Below are positions 1 through 6,533 of a stretch of 20,649 nucleotides of DNA, in pieces. Source of the stretch: Chloroflexota bacterium (GTDB taxonomy: Bacteria > Chloroflexota > Dehalococcoidia > SM23-28-2 > RBG-16-64-32). The stretch spans positions 1 through 20,649 of the forward strand of contig VBEI01000003.1 in assembly GCA_005882715.1 (NCBI GenBank), written 5' to 3'. The notes beneath the pieces were generated by a model, which ran no database searches, had not been told where the DNA came from, and saw only the letters and a list, made by a program, of their open reading frames with translations. Numbering within the stretch: position 1 is the stretch's first letter; every line of letters begins with the position of its first letter. The position numbers were made by a program, and so were the translations under genes.

Positions 1-497
1 GTCCTGAACAGGAAGTCGTTGTCCTTGGCATCAGTGAGCCCAGGCGAGGTCGAAGCGGGCGATATCTGAAGAATTGAGTCGGGGCCGCTGACAGTCTCCG
101 CCACCTGAAGGGAGACGCCACTGCTGAGAGCGCCGACTATCGCCTGCACTTTCTCGACATCGACCAGGCGGCGCGCTTCGCTCACGCCCTGTTGCGGCGA
201 GGTCCCGTCGTCCGCGCGGACCAGCTGAACCTGGTTGCCAAGCACTCCTCCAGAAGCGTTGATTTCGCTAACGGCAAGTTCAGCCCCGTTGAAGATAGGC
301 TGACCAAACTTCGAGAGGTCACCCGTGAAGGACATAAGCGCGCCAATTTTTAAGGCCGCGCTCTGCGAGGGCGAAGTCGCGCCCGGGGAACCGCCTTGCT
401 TTTCTTCGTCGTTGCCTCCACAAGCGAGGGTAAGAATCAAGCCGGCGAAGATCGCTAGAGCTGCGAGCCACCGATAGCGCTCTGACCAATGCGGCAT
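1..497 (-). CDS. Branched-chain amino-acid-type ABC transporter substrate-binding lipoprotein (N-terminal part)
   Basis: This gene is open to the left edge, so only its first 165 or so residues are visible and the C-terminus is missing. Residues 8-26 form a hydrophobic signal segment ending in a lipobox, LTLAC, with Cys26 as the lipidation site. A Gly/Ser/Gln-rich linker follows. From about residue 49 the sequence matches the start of the periplasmic-binding-protein type I fold of the LivK/LivJ (Peripla_BP_6) group: a KIGALMSFTGDLSKFG-type opening, then a NGAELAVSEINASGGVLG helix, and VQAIVGALSSGVS. Such proteins deliver branched-chain amino acids, amides or other small solutes to an ABC permease. 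ATG 497 is chosen because AAGGAG lies six bases upstream (504-509). The ligand cannot be predicted. No permease or ATPase of this system is in the window. Confidence 0.9.
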   Translation of the reverse strand, partial: MPHWSERYRWLAALAIFAGLILTLACGGNDEEKQGGSPGATSPSQSAALKIGALMSFTGDLSKFGQPIFNGAELAVSEINASGGVLGNQVQLVRADDGTSPQQGVSEARRLVDVEKVQAIVGALSSGVSLQVAETVSGPDSILQISPASTSPGLTDAKDNDFLFR

Positions 498-549
498 GAC
501 TGTCTCCTTTCGCTTACCAGCGAAGCCACGGGTGCGTAGATTCGAAGTT

Positions 550-578
550 AAGGTAGTCCCGACGGACGGTGCCGTCAA
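550..578 (-). promoter_or_regulatory. Candidate sigma-70-type promoter for the LivK-like gene
   Basis: On the minus strand TTGACG (578-573) is followed after exactly 17 bases by TACCTT (555-550). This lies about 50 bases upstream of the ATG at 497. The -35 is strong and the -10 weak. It sits in the 192-base gap between the two minus-strand genes; nothing else in that gap looks gene-like. Confidence 0.4.
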
Positions 579-689
579 GCCAATGCAAAGTAGAGGACTT
601 CCCAAGTAGTGCCGCCTAGGGAAAGTCCGCGCTAACCCGCCGTCTGCGGCGTCTAGTAATATGTTCGGCTAAGTCGCAGCTTGGGGAGA

Positions 690-2033
690 CTAACGCGCTC
701 CGTGCCAGACCCCCATGTGCTGGCGGATCGTTTCATGGTAGGCGCCGGGCTGGTAATAGCGATCGTAGAACTCGGTCTCCAGATGGTGCGCCTGGAACCA
801 GATGTTCATCATCATCGGATCGATCGTGGCCGGAAAGCGGCCGTACGTCTCCCAGATGTAGGAGCACAGCGCTTTCGTGGCGTCCAGGCACCAGCCGGGC
901 GTCTTCTGGACGAGCTTATCCAGCGACTGCCTGTCCTTGAGTCCCACCGGGCCGCCTTCCTCCTTGTAGATCCCGCTCCCGCCCCACTTTGCGTCGAAGA
1001 TCGCCTGGACGGCCGCATCCATATCCGGGTAGTACGGCGGGCAGAAGGCCTGGAAATGATCGTCGAGGCCCACCGGAACCGGTCGCGGACCCGCCTCTTG
1101 GTTCAGCGTCTTGATTGGCCCGAACTTTGAGGGGATGTGAAAGCGGAAGCCCATCATCGGGAAGATGAAAGCGCTCACGGACGAGGTAAAGATCCAGCCT
1201 CCGAGGCCCATCGCCTGCAGCGCCAGGTACATGTTCTGCAACATGATTGCCTGCTCGGTACCCGGGATGATCATCTGCATCGAGCTCTCGAGGCCCGATA
1301 GCGGGTAGCCGCGCGAGCGGTCGAGGTAGCCTTTGTCAGCCCACTCCTTTAGAGGCTCGGCGTTGCCGTTCAGGTCGTCATAGACGTAGTAGGAGTTTGG
1401 CTCGTCCATCACGAGCATCAGCACGTTGATGTACTCCCAGGTGACATCGCTGATCGGCATAAAGAGTGTGCTGCCGGGCTGGTTGACGTTCCACCAGTTG
1501 AAGGGCTGAGTGATACCGGCGATCATCGGCACCTGGAGCCGGCCGTTGCCTATCTGCACCGTGTTTACGCGAAAGGCCTGGACGATCTTTTCGCGATCGT
1601 CGAGCGACTCAAACTCCTGCATCGCCGATGCGTGCTTGTCGCGGAGCTTGACCATGTATGTGCCTTCATCGTTCGTATAGAACAGCTCCGTGCCGTGCGA
1701 GCCGCAGGCGCTGGCATAAACGCGGCCGACGAACTGGAGCATCGTGTTGCCACACCAATTGCTACCTGCCTGGTCGTTGAACGGGAGGTCCGCAAGATTG
1801 ACGCCACTGATGCCTGTCCCCGCCATGACTAGCATCGCTTCCTCGATTTCATCGAGCGGTACCGGCTCCTTGCTGGACTGGAAGGGGGCGAGGTCTCCCG
1901 GCATTTCGGCGCCCAGCGGAAAGCGTCGGGCGCGGCGCTGGAAGATCGCGTCGAAGAGCGGGTAATTCCACGCCCGCTGAGCCGGCTCGATTGAGACGAC
2001 GGGTTCAGTCACGGGTGTTCGGGTGAGCACCAT
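690..2033 (-). CDS. Unrecognised 447-residue protein with nitroreductase-like segments
   Basis: I do not recognise the family with certainty. Three patches recall the FMN-dependent nitroreductase fold. Residues about 27-41 (DAIFQRRARRFPLG) resemble the N-terminal RRSxR flavin-phosphate segment. Residues 59-77 (PLDEIEEAMLVMAGTG) resemble the following helix. Residues 258-284 (GTEQAIMLQNMYLALQAMGLGGW) resemble the core helix of that fold. At 447 residues it is about twice the usual nitroreductase length, with a long middle (90-250) and a His/Tyr/Trp-rich C-terminal part (about 380-447). No signal peptide or clear membrane segment is seen. ATG 2033 is chosen over an in-frame GTG at 2042 because GGAGGT (2046-2041) would touch the GTG but sits seven bases before the ATG. 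It is a single gene, divergent from the protease gene. A flavin oxidoreductase is an inference only. Confidence 0.8.
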   Translation of the reverse strand: MVLTRTPVTEPVVSIEPAQRAWNYPLFDAIFQRRARRFPLGAEMPGDLAPFQSSKEPVPLDEIEEAMLVMAGTGISGVNLADLPFNDQAGSNWCGNTMLQFVGRVYASACGSHGTELFYTNDEGTYMVKLRDKHASAMQEFESLDDREKIVQAFRVNTVQIGNGRLQVPMIAGITQPFNWWNVNQPGSTLFMPISDVTWEYINVLMLVMDEPNSYYVYDDLNGNAEPLKEWADKGYLDRSRGYPLSGLESSMQMIIPGTEQAIMLQNMYLALQAMGLGGWIFTSSVSAFIFPMMGFRFHIPSKFGPIKTLNQEAGPRPVPVGLDDHFQAFCPPYYPDMDAAVQAIFDAKWGGSGIYKEEGGPVGLKDRQSLDKLVQKTPGWCLDATKALCSYIWETYGRFPATIDPMMMNIWFQAHHLETEFYDRYYQPGAYHETIRQHMGVWHGAR

Positions 2034-2040
2034 GGGGAGC

Positions 2041-2046
2041 ACCTCC
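2041..2046 (-). promoter_or_regulatory. Ribosome binding site deciding the start of the 690-2033 gene
   Basis: GGAGGT on the minus strand lies seven bases before ATG 2033. The in-frame GTG at 2042-2040 overlaps this site and so cannot use it, which makes the shorter protein the likely one. Confidence 0.75.
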
Positions 2047-2071
2047 GTAATGTCGAACGATTCGCGAACCG

Positions 2072-2077
2072 ATTATA
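2072..2077 (-). promoter_or_regulatory. Consensus -10 box for the 690-2033 gene
   Basis: A perfect TATAAT lies on the minus strand about 38 bases upstream of ATG 2033. No good -35 hexamer is found 16-18 bases further upstream (the 17-base position reads TGTCGA), so the promoter is supported mainly by the -10 and its position in the 119-base divergent gap. Confidence 0.5.
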
Positions 2078-2134
2078 CGTCAGGGAACTGGTCCTCGACA
2101 GTAATGCAGCCAAGCCGGTACCGGCGTGAGCGCG

Positions 2135-2143
2135 TGCTATCAT
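2135..2143 (+). promoter_or_regulatory. Candidate extended -10 promoter for the M50 protease gene
   Basis: TGC-TATCAT fits an extended -10 (TGn plus hexamer). It ends only nine bases before ATG 2153, and no Shine-Dalgarno sequence lies between. Transcription would begin at or close to the start codon, as in leaderless messages. Confidence 0.35.
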
Positions 2144-2152
2144 TAGCCGCGA

Positions 2153-2884
2153 ATGATCTTCATCTTCCTCGACTTCCTCAGTATTAACTTCTTCGCCGCA
2201 GTCATCTTTGTCGGCGCCATGATCACCGCTCTCGTCCTCGGTATTTCGTTCCACGAATTCTCGCATGCTTTCGTAGCGGACCGGTTAGGCGATGGGCTCC
2301 CGCGGAGAATGGGCCGCCTTACCCTGAACCCCCTCGCGCATCTGGAACCTGTCGGAACAATGCTCATGCTGCTGGTGGGCTTCGGCTGGGGGCGCCCGGT
2401 GCCCGTAAATCCGAATGCGACGCGCAACCCAAAGGCCACGCTTGGTTTTACCGCCGCGGCGGGACCGCTTTCGAACTTTGTCGTTGCAGCGATCGCCGGG
2501 CTGCCGATAAAGCTCAACTTGGTCTCATGGACATCCCCCTTCATCAAGGACAACGCGAGAGCTCTGGCCGTGCACGGTTGGACCTCTGGCGAATACCTGA
2601 GCGTCTATCTGAGCGCGATCGTTCTATTCAGCCTCATTCTCGGCGTGTTCAACCTCCTTCCTATTGCACCGCTGGACGGCTTCAAGGTCGCGCTTGGTTT
2701 CTTGCCGCGGGACCTCTCTATTGAGTTCGCCAAGCTTGAGCGGTATGGCCTCGTCATCTTGTTCTCGCTCTTTTTCGTGGTCCCACTTCTCACGGGCAAG
2801 TTCCTACTATTCGAGATCATGTCGCCGATCATCAGGGTGCTGGCGTGGTTGTTCGCAGGAACGAGCGGAGACCCATTTGTTTGA
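2153..2884 (+). CDS. Site-2 protease family (M50) intramembrane zinc metalloprotease
   Basis: This is a 243-residue polytopic membrane protein. The zinc-binding HEFSH motif (HExxH) is at residues 34-38 in the second hydrophobic segment. The third zinc ligand lies in the conserved NLLPIAPLDG motif at 167-176. NPLAHLEPVGT (59-69) and AAGPLSN (102-108) are further hallmarks of the short bacterial rhomboid-sized S2P group, sometimes annotated as YwhC/Rip-like. There are hydrophobic segments near 8-30, 65-78, 98-118, 150-170 and 198-235. There is no PDZ or CBS domain. Family members cleave membrane-bound substrates such as anti-sigma factors, but no such partner is encoded here. ATG 2153 has no Shine-Dalgarno sequence. 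The 3' end overlaps the next gene, so the two are probably co-transcribed. Confidence 0.92.
   Translation: MIFIFLDFLSINFFAAVIFVGAMITALVLGISFHEFSHAFVADRLGDGLPRRMGRLTLNPLAHLEPVGTMLMLLVGFGWGRPVPVNPNATRNPKATLGFTAAAGPLSNFVVAAIAGLPIKLNLVSWTSPFIKDNARALAVHGWTSGEYLSVYLSAIVLFSLILGVFNLLPIAPLDGFKVALGFLPRDLSIEFAKLERYGLVILFSLFFVVPLLTGKFLLFEIMSPIIRVLAWLFAGTSGDPFV
2867..2870 (+). promoter_or_regulatory. Ribosome binding site supporting the TTG start of the HD-domain gene
   Basis: GGAG lies six bases before TTG 2877, inside the end of the M50 gene. The next in-frame ATG (3003) has only a weaker upstream context and would remove His50-region sequence typical of the domain. Confidence 0.5.
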
Positions 2885-3377
2885 GCGGCCGTTTTACCGT
2901 ACGCGGCAGTTGATCGGTGCTCTAAACCCGCGAATCGACGGTTACGAGCGAACAGAGGCTGCGCAGTTGCTCGGTCGGGAGTTGTGGCCTCTCTTTGAGT
3001 CGATGAGCAAGCGGGACCAGCGGCATGGTCTGGACGTGTATCGAACTCTCAAGGAGCAGGGCCATACGGATTCGGATTTGCTGATCGCGTCGCTTCTGCA
3101 CGATTCAGGGAAAGCGGCGGTGGCGGGTGTTCGGGTGAAGCTGTGGCACCGAATCGCGTTTGTCTTGCTGGAAGCCGGCGCGCCGTGGGCTCTGCGCCGA
3201 TTGGCGAGAGGGCGCAGCGGACTGGCGGCGCTGAACCAGCACGCTGAACGCGGAGCGCTGGTGGCGGGGGCGCTTGGCGCTCCTGTCGCCGTTGTGGAAC
3301 TTATTCGCAGACATGAAGACACAAACGCGCTCGACGAGCGACAGCGGCTGCTACGCATCGCCGACGATTCATGCTGA
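2877..3377 (+). CDS. HD-domain protein (putative metal-dependent phosphohydrolase)
   Basis: This 166-residue protein, read from TTG 2877, overlaps the M50 gene by eight bases. It carries the HD-superfamily pattern: His50 (QRHGLDVY), the His75-Asp76 doublet in LIASLLHDSGKA, His122 in NQHAERGA and His146 in ELIRRHED. The last two resemble the H...HE helices of HD hydrolases. HD proteins cleave phosphate esters or phosphodiesters of nucleotides using bound metals, but the substrate here cannot be told. There is no GYP motif, so it is not a c-di-GMP HD-GYP enzyme. An open frame extends further upstream within the M50 gene, but that part is Ser/Arg-rich shadow sequence and is excluded. Overlap with the protease suggests co-expression. 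Confidence 0.8.
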   Translation: MFERPFYRTRQLIGALNPRIDGYERTEAAQLLGRELWPLFESMSKRDQRHGLDVYRTLKEQGHTDSDLLIASLLHDSGKAAVAGVRVKLWHRIAFVLLEAGAPWALRRLARGRSGLAALNQHAERGALVAGALGAPVAVVELIRRHEDTNALDERQRLLRIADDSC

Positions 3378-3409
3378 TCCAACGTTTCGGAGCCTCGCCG
3401 CGCATTCAA

Positions 3410-3438
3410 TTGTAAGCACACAGTAGGCCTGATAAGCT
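3410..3438 (+). promoter_or_regulatory. Candidate promoter for the tyrA-aroA-remA-gmk run
   Basis: TTGTAA (3410-3415) is followed after 17 bases by TAAGCT (3433-3438), which is preceded by TGA (an extended -10 pattern). The -10 ends 11 bases before ATG 3450 and no Shine-Dalgarno sequence is seen, so the message may be nearly leaderless. It lies in the 72-base gap after the HD gene. Confidence 0.4.
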
Positions 3439-3449
3439 CGTGATGCGAG

Positions 3450-4604
3450 ATGGACAGATCTAACGGCAAGAAGCGCATCACAATCGTAGGCACCGGGTTG
3501 ATCGGCGGATCGCTGGGGATGGCGTTGAAGGCCGCCCGGTTACCGGGACTCGAGATCGTAGGCCATGATAGGGACCGGGGCAACGCCAACCAGGCCGCGA
3601 AGTCGGGAGCGATCGATCGCGCGGAACACAACCTGCAGCGGGCCGTGACAGGCGCGGGGATGGTTATCATTGCCGTTCCCATTCTCAGCGTGCGCGAAGT
3701 GATGCAGCAAATCGCACCCGAGCTCGCCGAGGGTACCGTCGTGACGGACACGACCAGCACTAAGGCACACGTGATGCGCTGGGCAAAGGAGGCGTTACCC
3801 GAATACATCAACTTTGTGGGCGGACACCCAATGGCCGGCAAGGAGACCACCGGCATTGCATACGCCGAAGCTTCGCTGTTTCGCGGGAAGGCCTACTGCA
3901 TTTGTCCCGCGGTGGACGCTTCTGATACCGCCGTGAAGACCGTCCTCGGACTCGTGCGAGTCGTTGATTCGGAGCCGCTATTTGTCGACCCCGAAGAGCA
4001 TGACATCTACGCGGGGGCTGTCAGCCATCTGCCGCTGATGATGTCCACCGCGCTCTTCTCGATGCTACGTGCGAGTCCAGCCTGGAATGACATGGGAATG
4101 ATGGCCTCATCCGGATTCAACGATGTCACGCGCCTGGCGGTGAGTGACCCGGCTATGAGCCACGGTATTTGGGCGACCAACCGAGATGCCTTAATCCACT
4201 GGTTGGAGCGAATGGCCGATGAGCTTCGGCGGTTCCGGGACATGCTTCAGGATGCGCAAGACGAAGCCCTTTTGGAAACGTTTCTTAAGGCCCAAATTGA
4301 GCGCGAGGCTTTCCAGCGCCAGCCCCCCCGTAGACAGATGGAAGCGGCAACGGCCAAGGTGGACTCCGGCCAGGCGCTCCTGAGCATGCTCGTAGGTGGG
4401 GCGCTGGCCAAGAACATTCAGCGAGCGAAGCAGCTCCCGGAACTCATGCGCCAGGCGCCGGGAGCGGACGAGAAGGACGGCAAACGCCGGCCGACGCTCG
4501 CCGAGAGGATCGCTGAGGACGTCCGCCGCGACCTCGAGAAGCTGGAGCAGAAGAGGGGCGAAAAGCAGATCGACACAGAAGACGAGTCCAGCAATAAGAC
4601 TTAA
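3450..4604 (+). CDS. tyrA: Prephenate dehydrogenase with an unusual charged C-terminal extension
   Basis: The enzyme converts prephenate to 4-hydroxyphenylpyruvate with NAD(P)+, the committed step to tyrosine. The Rossmann motif GTGLIGGS is at residues 14-21 and the acidic end of strand 2 at Asp40. The TDTTSTK loop is at 99-105. The catalytic His of HPMAG is at 126-130, with a second conserved His193 in AVSHLP and Arg228 in DVTRLA. The dehydrogenase domain ends near residue 268. The remaining ~115 residues are rich in Lys/Arg/Glu, with predicted helices (about 270-290 and 345-372) and a short hydrophobic patch near 308-320. They do not resemble the ACT domain often found here. The gene lies seven bases ahead of aroA, giving a shared aromatic-pathway operon. 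Confidence 0.93.
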   Translation: MDRSNGKKRITIVGTGLIGGSLGMALKAARLPGLEIVGHDRDRGNANQAAKSGAIDRAEHNLQRAVTGAGMVIIAVPILSVREVMQQIAPELAEGTVVTDTTSTKAHVMRWAKEALPEYINFVGGHPMAGKETTGIAYAEASLFRGKAYCICPAVDASDTAVKTVLGLVRVVDSEPLFVDPEEHDIYAGAVSHLPLMMSTALFSMLRASPAWNDMGMMASSGFNDVTRLAVSDPAMSHGIWATNRDALIHWLERMADELRRFRDMLQDAQDEALLETFLKAQIEREAFQRQPPRRQMEAATAKVDSGQALLSMLVGGALAKNIQRAKQLPELMRQAPGADEKDGKRRPTLAERIAEDVRRDLEKLEQKRGEKQIDTEDESSNKT

Positions 4605-4610
4605 CCGCAG

Positions 4611-5906
4611 ATGCAGCGGACCGTTACTACGGCGAAGGCCATCCGCGGCACCTTAGGCGTCTCCGCCAATAAATCTATTTCGCACCGCGCTGCCATCTTG
4701 AACGCTATCGCTGATGGCGAAGCGATCATAGAAGACTTCCAGCGCGGGGCGGACTGCCTGGCGACAATCAGTTGCCTGCGCCGGCTCGGCGCTACGTGCC
4801 GGTGGCGCGGTGATTCCGCTCTCGTCGTGAAGGGCCTCGGAAGTCAAGGCCTGCGGGAGCCCTCTTCGGTCCTTGACGCGCGGAACTCAGGCACGACGAT
4901 GCGCCTGCTTACCGGTCTGGTCGCAGCTCAGCCGTTTCTCTCCGTAATCAATGGTGATGCCTCGCTCAGGATGCGGCCGATGGGAAGGATCGTCGAGCCG
5001 CTAAGGAAAATGGGCGCTGATATCACCGGCCGCGATGGAGGGCGCCTCGCTCCGCTGGTGATACGAGGAGGACCGCTGCGCGGCATCCACTATCGGATGC
5101 CCGCCGCCTCGGCTCAGGTGAAGTCTGCCCTACTGCTGGCGGGCCTTTACGCCGAGGGCGAGACGGTCATCGAGGAGCCGGCGCCAACGCGCGACCACAC
5201 CGAGCGAATGCTGCGAAAGATGGGTGCCGATTTGCAGTTCGGCGAAGGAGCCGTCATTCGCATCCGGCCGCGCACGCGAGAACTGGAAGCGATGTCGCTA
5301 CGTGTGCCCGGGGACATCTCGTCAGCAGCACCGTGGCTGGTGCTGGCGTCCGCACACCCCGATGCCGCGATTCAAATAGTCGACGTAGGCGTGAATCCGA
5401 CACGCACCGGCATCCTCGACTGCCTGACTTTGATGGGAGCCGACATCCGGCTGGAAAACGAGCGGTTGTGGGGAGCGGAGCCCGTGGCGAACATAGCCGT
5501 CCGATCATCGCAGTTACGGGGCATTACCATTGGCGGCGATCTTGTACCGCGATCAATCGATGAACTACCGCTGCTGGCGCTGGCCGGTTGCTTCGCGCAG
5601 GGAGAGACGGTCATCAAGGACGCCGCTGAGCTTGCCGTGAAGGAATCGAACCGGATTCGCACGACTGTAGAAGGCTTACGGGCGCTAGGGGCCAACCTGG
5701 AAGAACGAGAGGACGGTTTCCGCGTCTGGGGCCCGCAAAAGCTACGCGGGGCTGTGGTATCGTCACATGGCGATCACCGGTTGGCCATGCTGCTGGCCGT
5801 CGCCGGAGCTCTTTCTCAGGGAGAGACCGTGGTCGTCCAAGCAGAAAGCGTTTCAATATCATATCCGCGATTTTGGCTCGATCTCGACGGGGTCCGACGG
5901 CCATAA
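4611..5906 (+). CDS. aroA: 3-phosphoshikimate 1-carboxyvinyltransferase (EPSP synthase)
   Basis: This cytoplasmic enzyme joins shikimate 3-phosphate and phosphoenolpyruvate to form EPSP, the step before chorismate. Its 431 residues match the normal family length and both inverse domains are intact. Visible motifs are KSISHR (21-26), NSGTTMR (92-98), NGDASLRMRPMGR (114-126), SAQVK (167-171), TRDHTE (193-198), NPTR (262-265), IDELP with catalytic Asp317 (316-320), KESNR (344-348) and GDHR (387-390). Three motifs used to define the class II, glyphosate-insensitive type (RxHxE, SAQxK, NxTR) are present, but the usual GDKS is ANKS. The start follows the tyrA stop by six bases with no clear Shine-Dalgarno sequence, so it is probably reached by coupled translation. 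Confidence 0.96.
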   Translation: MQRTVTTAKAIRGTLGVSANKSISHRAAILNAIADGEAIIEDFQRGADCLATISCLRRLGATCRWRGDSALVVKGLGSQGLREPSSVLDARNSGTTMRLLTGLVAAQPFLSVINGDASLRMRPMGRIVEPLRKMGADITGRDGGRLAPLVIRGGPLRGIHYRMPAASAQVKSALLLAGLYAEGETVIEEPAPTRDHTERMLRKMGADLQFGEGAVIRIRPRTRELEAMSLRVPGDISSAAPWLVLASAHPDAAIQIVDVGVNPTRTGILDCLTLMGADIRLENERLWGAEPVANIAVRSSQLRGITIGGDLVPRSIDELPLLALAGCFAQGETVIKDAAELAVKESNRIRTTVEGLRALGANLEEREDGFRVWGPQKLRGAVVSSHGDHRLAMLLAVAGALSQGETVVVQAESVSISYPRFWLDLDGVRRP

Positions 5907-5944
5907 GGGACCACCGTGACCGGTCAAAGGATGACGATGCGGTG

Positions 5945-5951
5945 AAGGAGG
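5945..5951 (+). promoter_or_regulatory. Ribosome binding site deciding the start of the first RemA-like gene
   Basis: AAGGAGG sits seven bases before GTG 5959 and only one base before the in-frame GTG at 5953. The GTG at 5959 is therefore the likely start. Confidence 0.75.
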
Positions 5952-5958
5952 CGTGCTA

Positions 5959-6255
5959 GTGGCGCAATCTCAAGACGGCACGACGGAGCTCGTGCATGTG
6001 GGCTTCGGGCATTTCCTTTCAGTCGACAAGATCCTGGCGCTCGCCAACATGAGCAAAGGGACAGCACCGATCCAGCGGCTCGTGCGCGATGCCAAAAAAC
6101 GAGGCATGATTGTTGACATGACGACGGGACGCAAGACAAAGACAGCCGTAATCACGCCATCAGGGCACATCGTGCTATTGGCGATAACTCCTGAGGCGGT
6201 TGCGGGTCGCGTCAGTGGAAAGAGTAGTCGCGAATCAGTGGCAGACGGTGAATAG
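5959..6255 (+). CDS. RemA-like DNA-binding regulator (DUF370), copy 1
   Basis: This 98-residue protein of the DUF370/RemA family has HVGFGHFLSVDKILAL at the N-terminus (residues 13-28), APIQRLVRDAKKRGMIVDMT (36-55), the basic loop TTGRKTK (55-61) and a final HIVLLAITPEAVAGR segment. In Bacillus, RemA forms a ring or helical assembly that wraps DNA and activates biofilm and osmoprotection genes; arginines in the loop corresponding to GRKTK contact DNA. The position ahead of gmk matches the classic remA-gmk neighbourhood. Of the two copies this one is closer to the canonical family sequence, apart from about ten extra N-terminal residues and a polar tail. Its stop overlaps the next start by one base (TAGTG). 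Targets in this organism are unknown. Confidence 0.85.
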   Translation: MAQSQDGTTELVHVGFGHFLSVDKILALANMSKGTAPIQRLVRDAKKRGMIVDMTTGRKTKTAVITPSGHIVLLAITPEAVAGRVSGKSSRESVADGE

Positions 6256-6533
6256 TGCTAATTAAACTGGCAAACGTTGGGTTTGGTAGCTTCGTCTCGT
6301 TAGAGCACACGCGGCGCGCGCTTGCGCCGCAATCTGCCAGCGTGCAAAAGCTGGTCCGAGAGCAGAAGATCAACGCCACAGTTGTGGACCTGACGAACGG
6401 GCGGCGGACAACCGCAGTGATCCCGCTCGATAACGGCCAGCTCGTACTGGTCGCTGCGCAACCGAAAAAGTTGAGGACACAGGGCCTATTGATCGACCTG
6501 GTAGAATTCCGGCGCAGTACACCTACGAGGTGA
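6255..6533 (+). CDS. RemA-like protein (DUF370), diverged copy 2
   Basis: This 92-residue protein begins like a textbook RemA (MLIKLANVGFGSFVS), keeps the basic loop NGRRTTAV (49-55) and the QLVLVAAQP strand. It has diverged in between: ALAPQSASVQKLVREQK replaces the usual helix, and INATVVDLT replaces the KRGMLIDAT-type strand. It ends with its own tail instead of the canonical VAHR-like end. The GTG start overlaps the stop of copy 1, and its own TGA overlaps the gmk GTG (GTGA), so all three should be translated in a coupled way. Family membership is clear from length, motif order and neighbourhood. Whether it mixes with copy 1 in one ring or has separate targets is unknown. Confidence 0.78.
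   Translation: MLIKLANVGFGSFVSLEHTRRALAPQSASVQKLVREQKINATVVDLTNGRRTTAVIPLDNGQLVLVAAQPKKLRTQGLLIDLVEFRRSTPTR

Noticed and set aside
638..651. Perfect 5-bp hairpin CGCCG-TCTG-CGGCG downstream of the 690-2033 gene
   Set aside because: No T-run follows on the minus strand and a short stem of this kind is expected by chance in GC-rich DNA; not called as a terminator.
2942..3856. 304-codon open frame on the minus strand
   Set aside because: It lies antisense to the HD gene and tyrA, is rich in Ser/Arg/Pro with no domain pattern, and has no ribosome site; it is a high-GC shadow.
5953..5958. Upstream GTG as the start of the first RemA-like gene
   Set aside because: It lies one base after the AAGGAGG ribosome site, too close for initiation; GTG 5959 has proper spacing.
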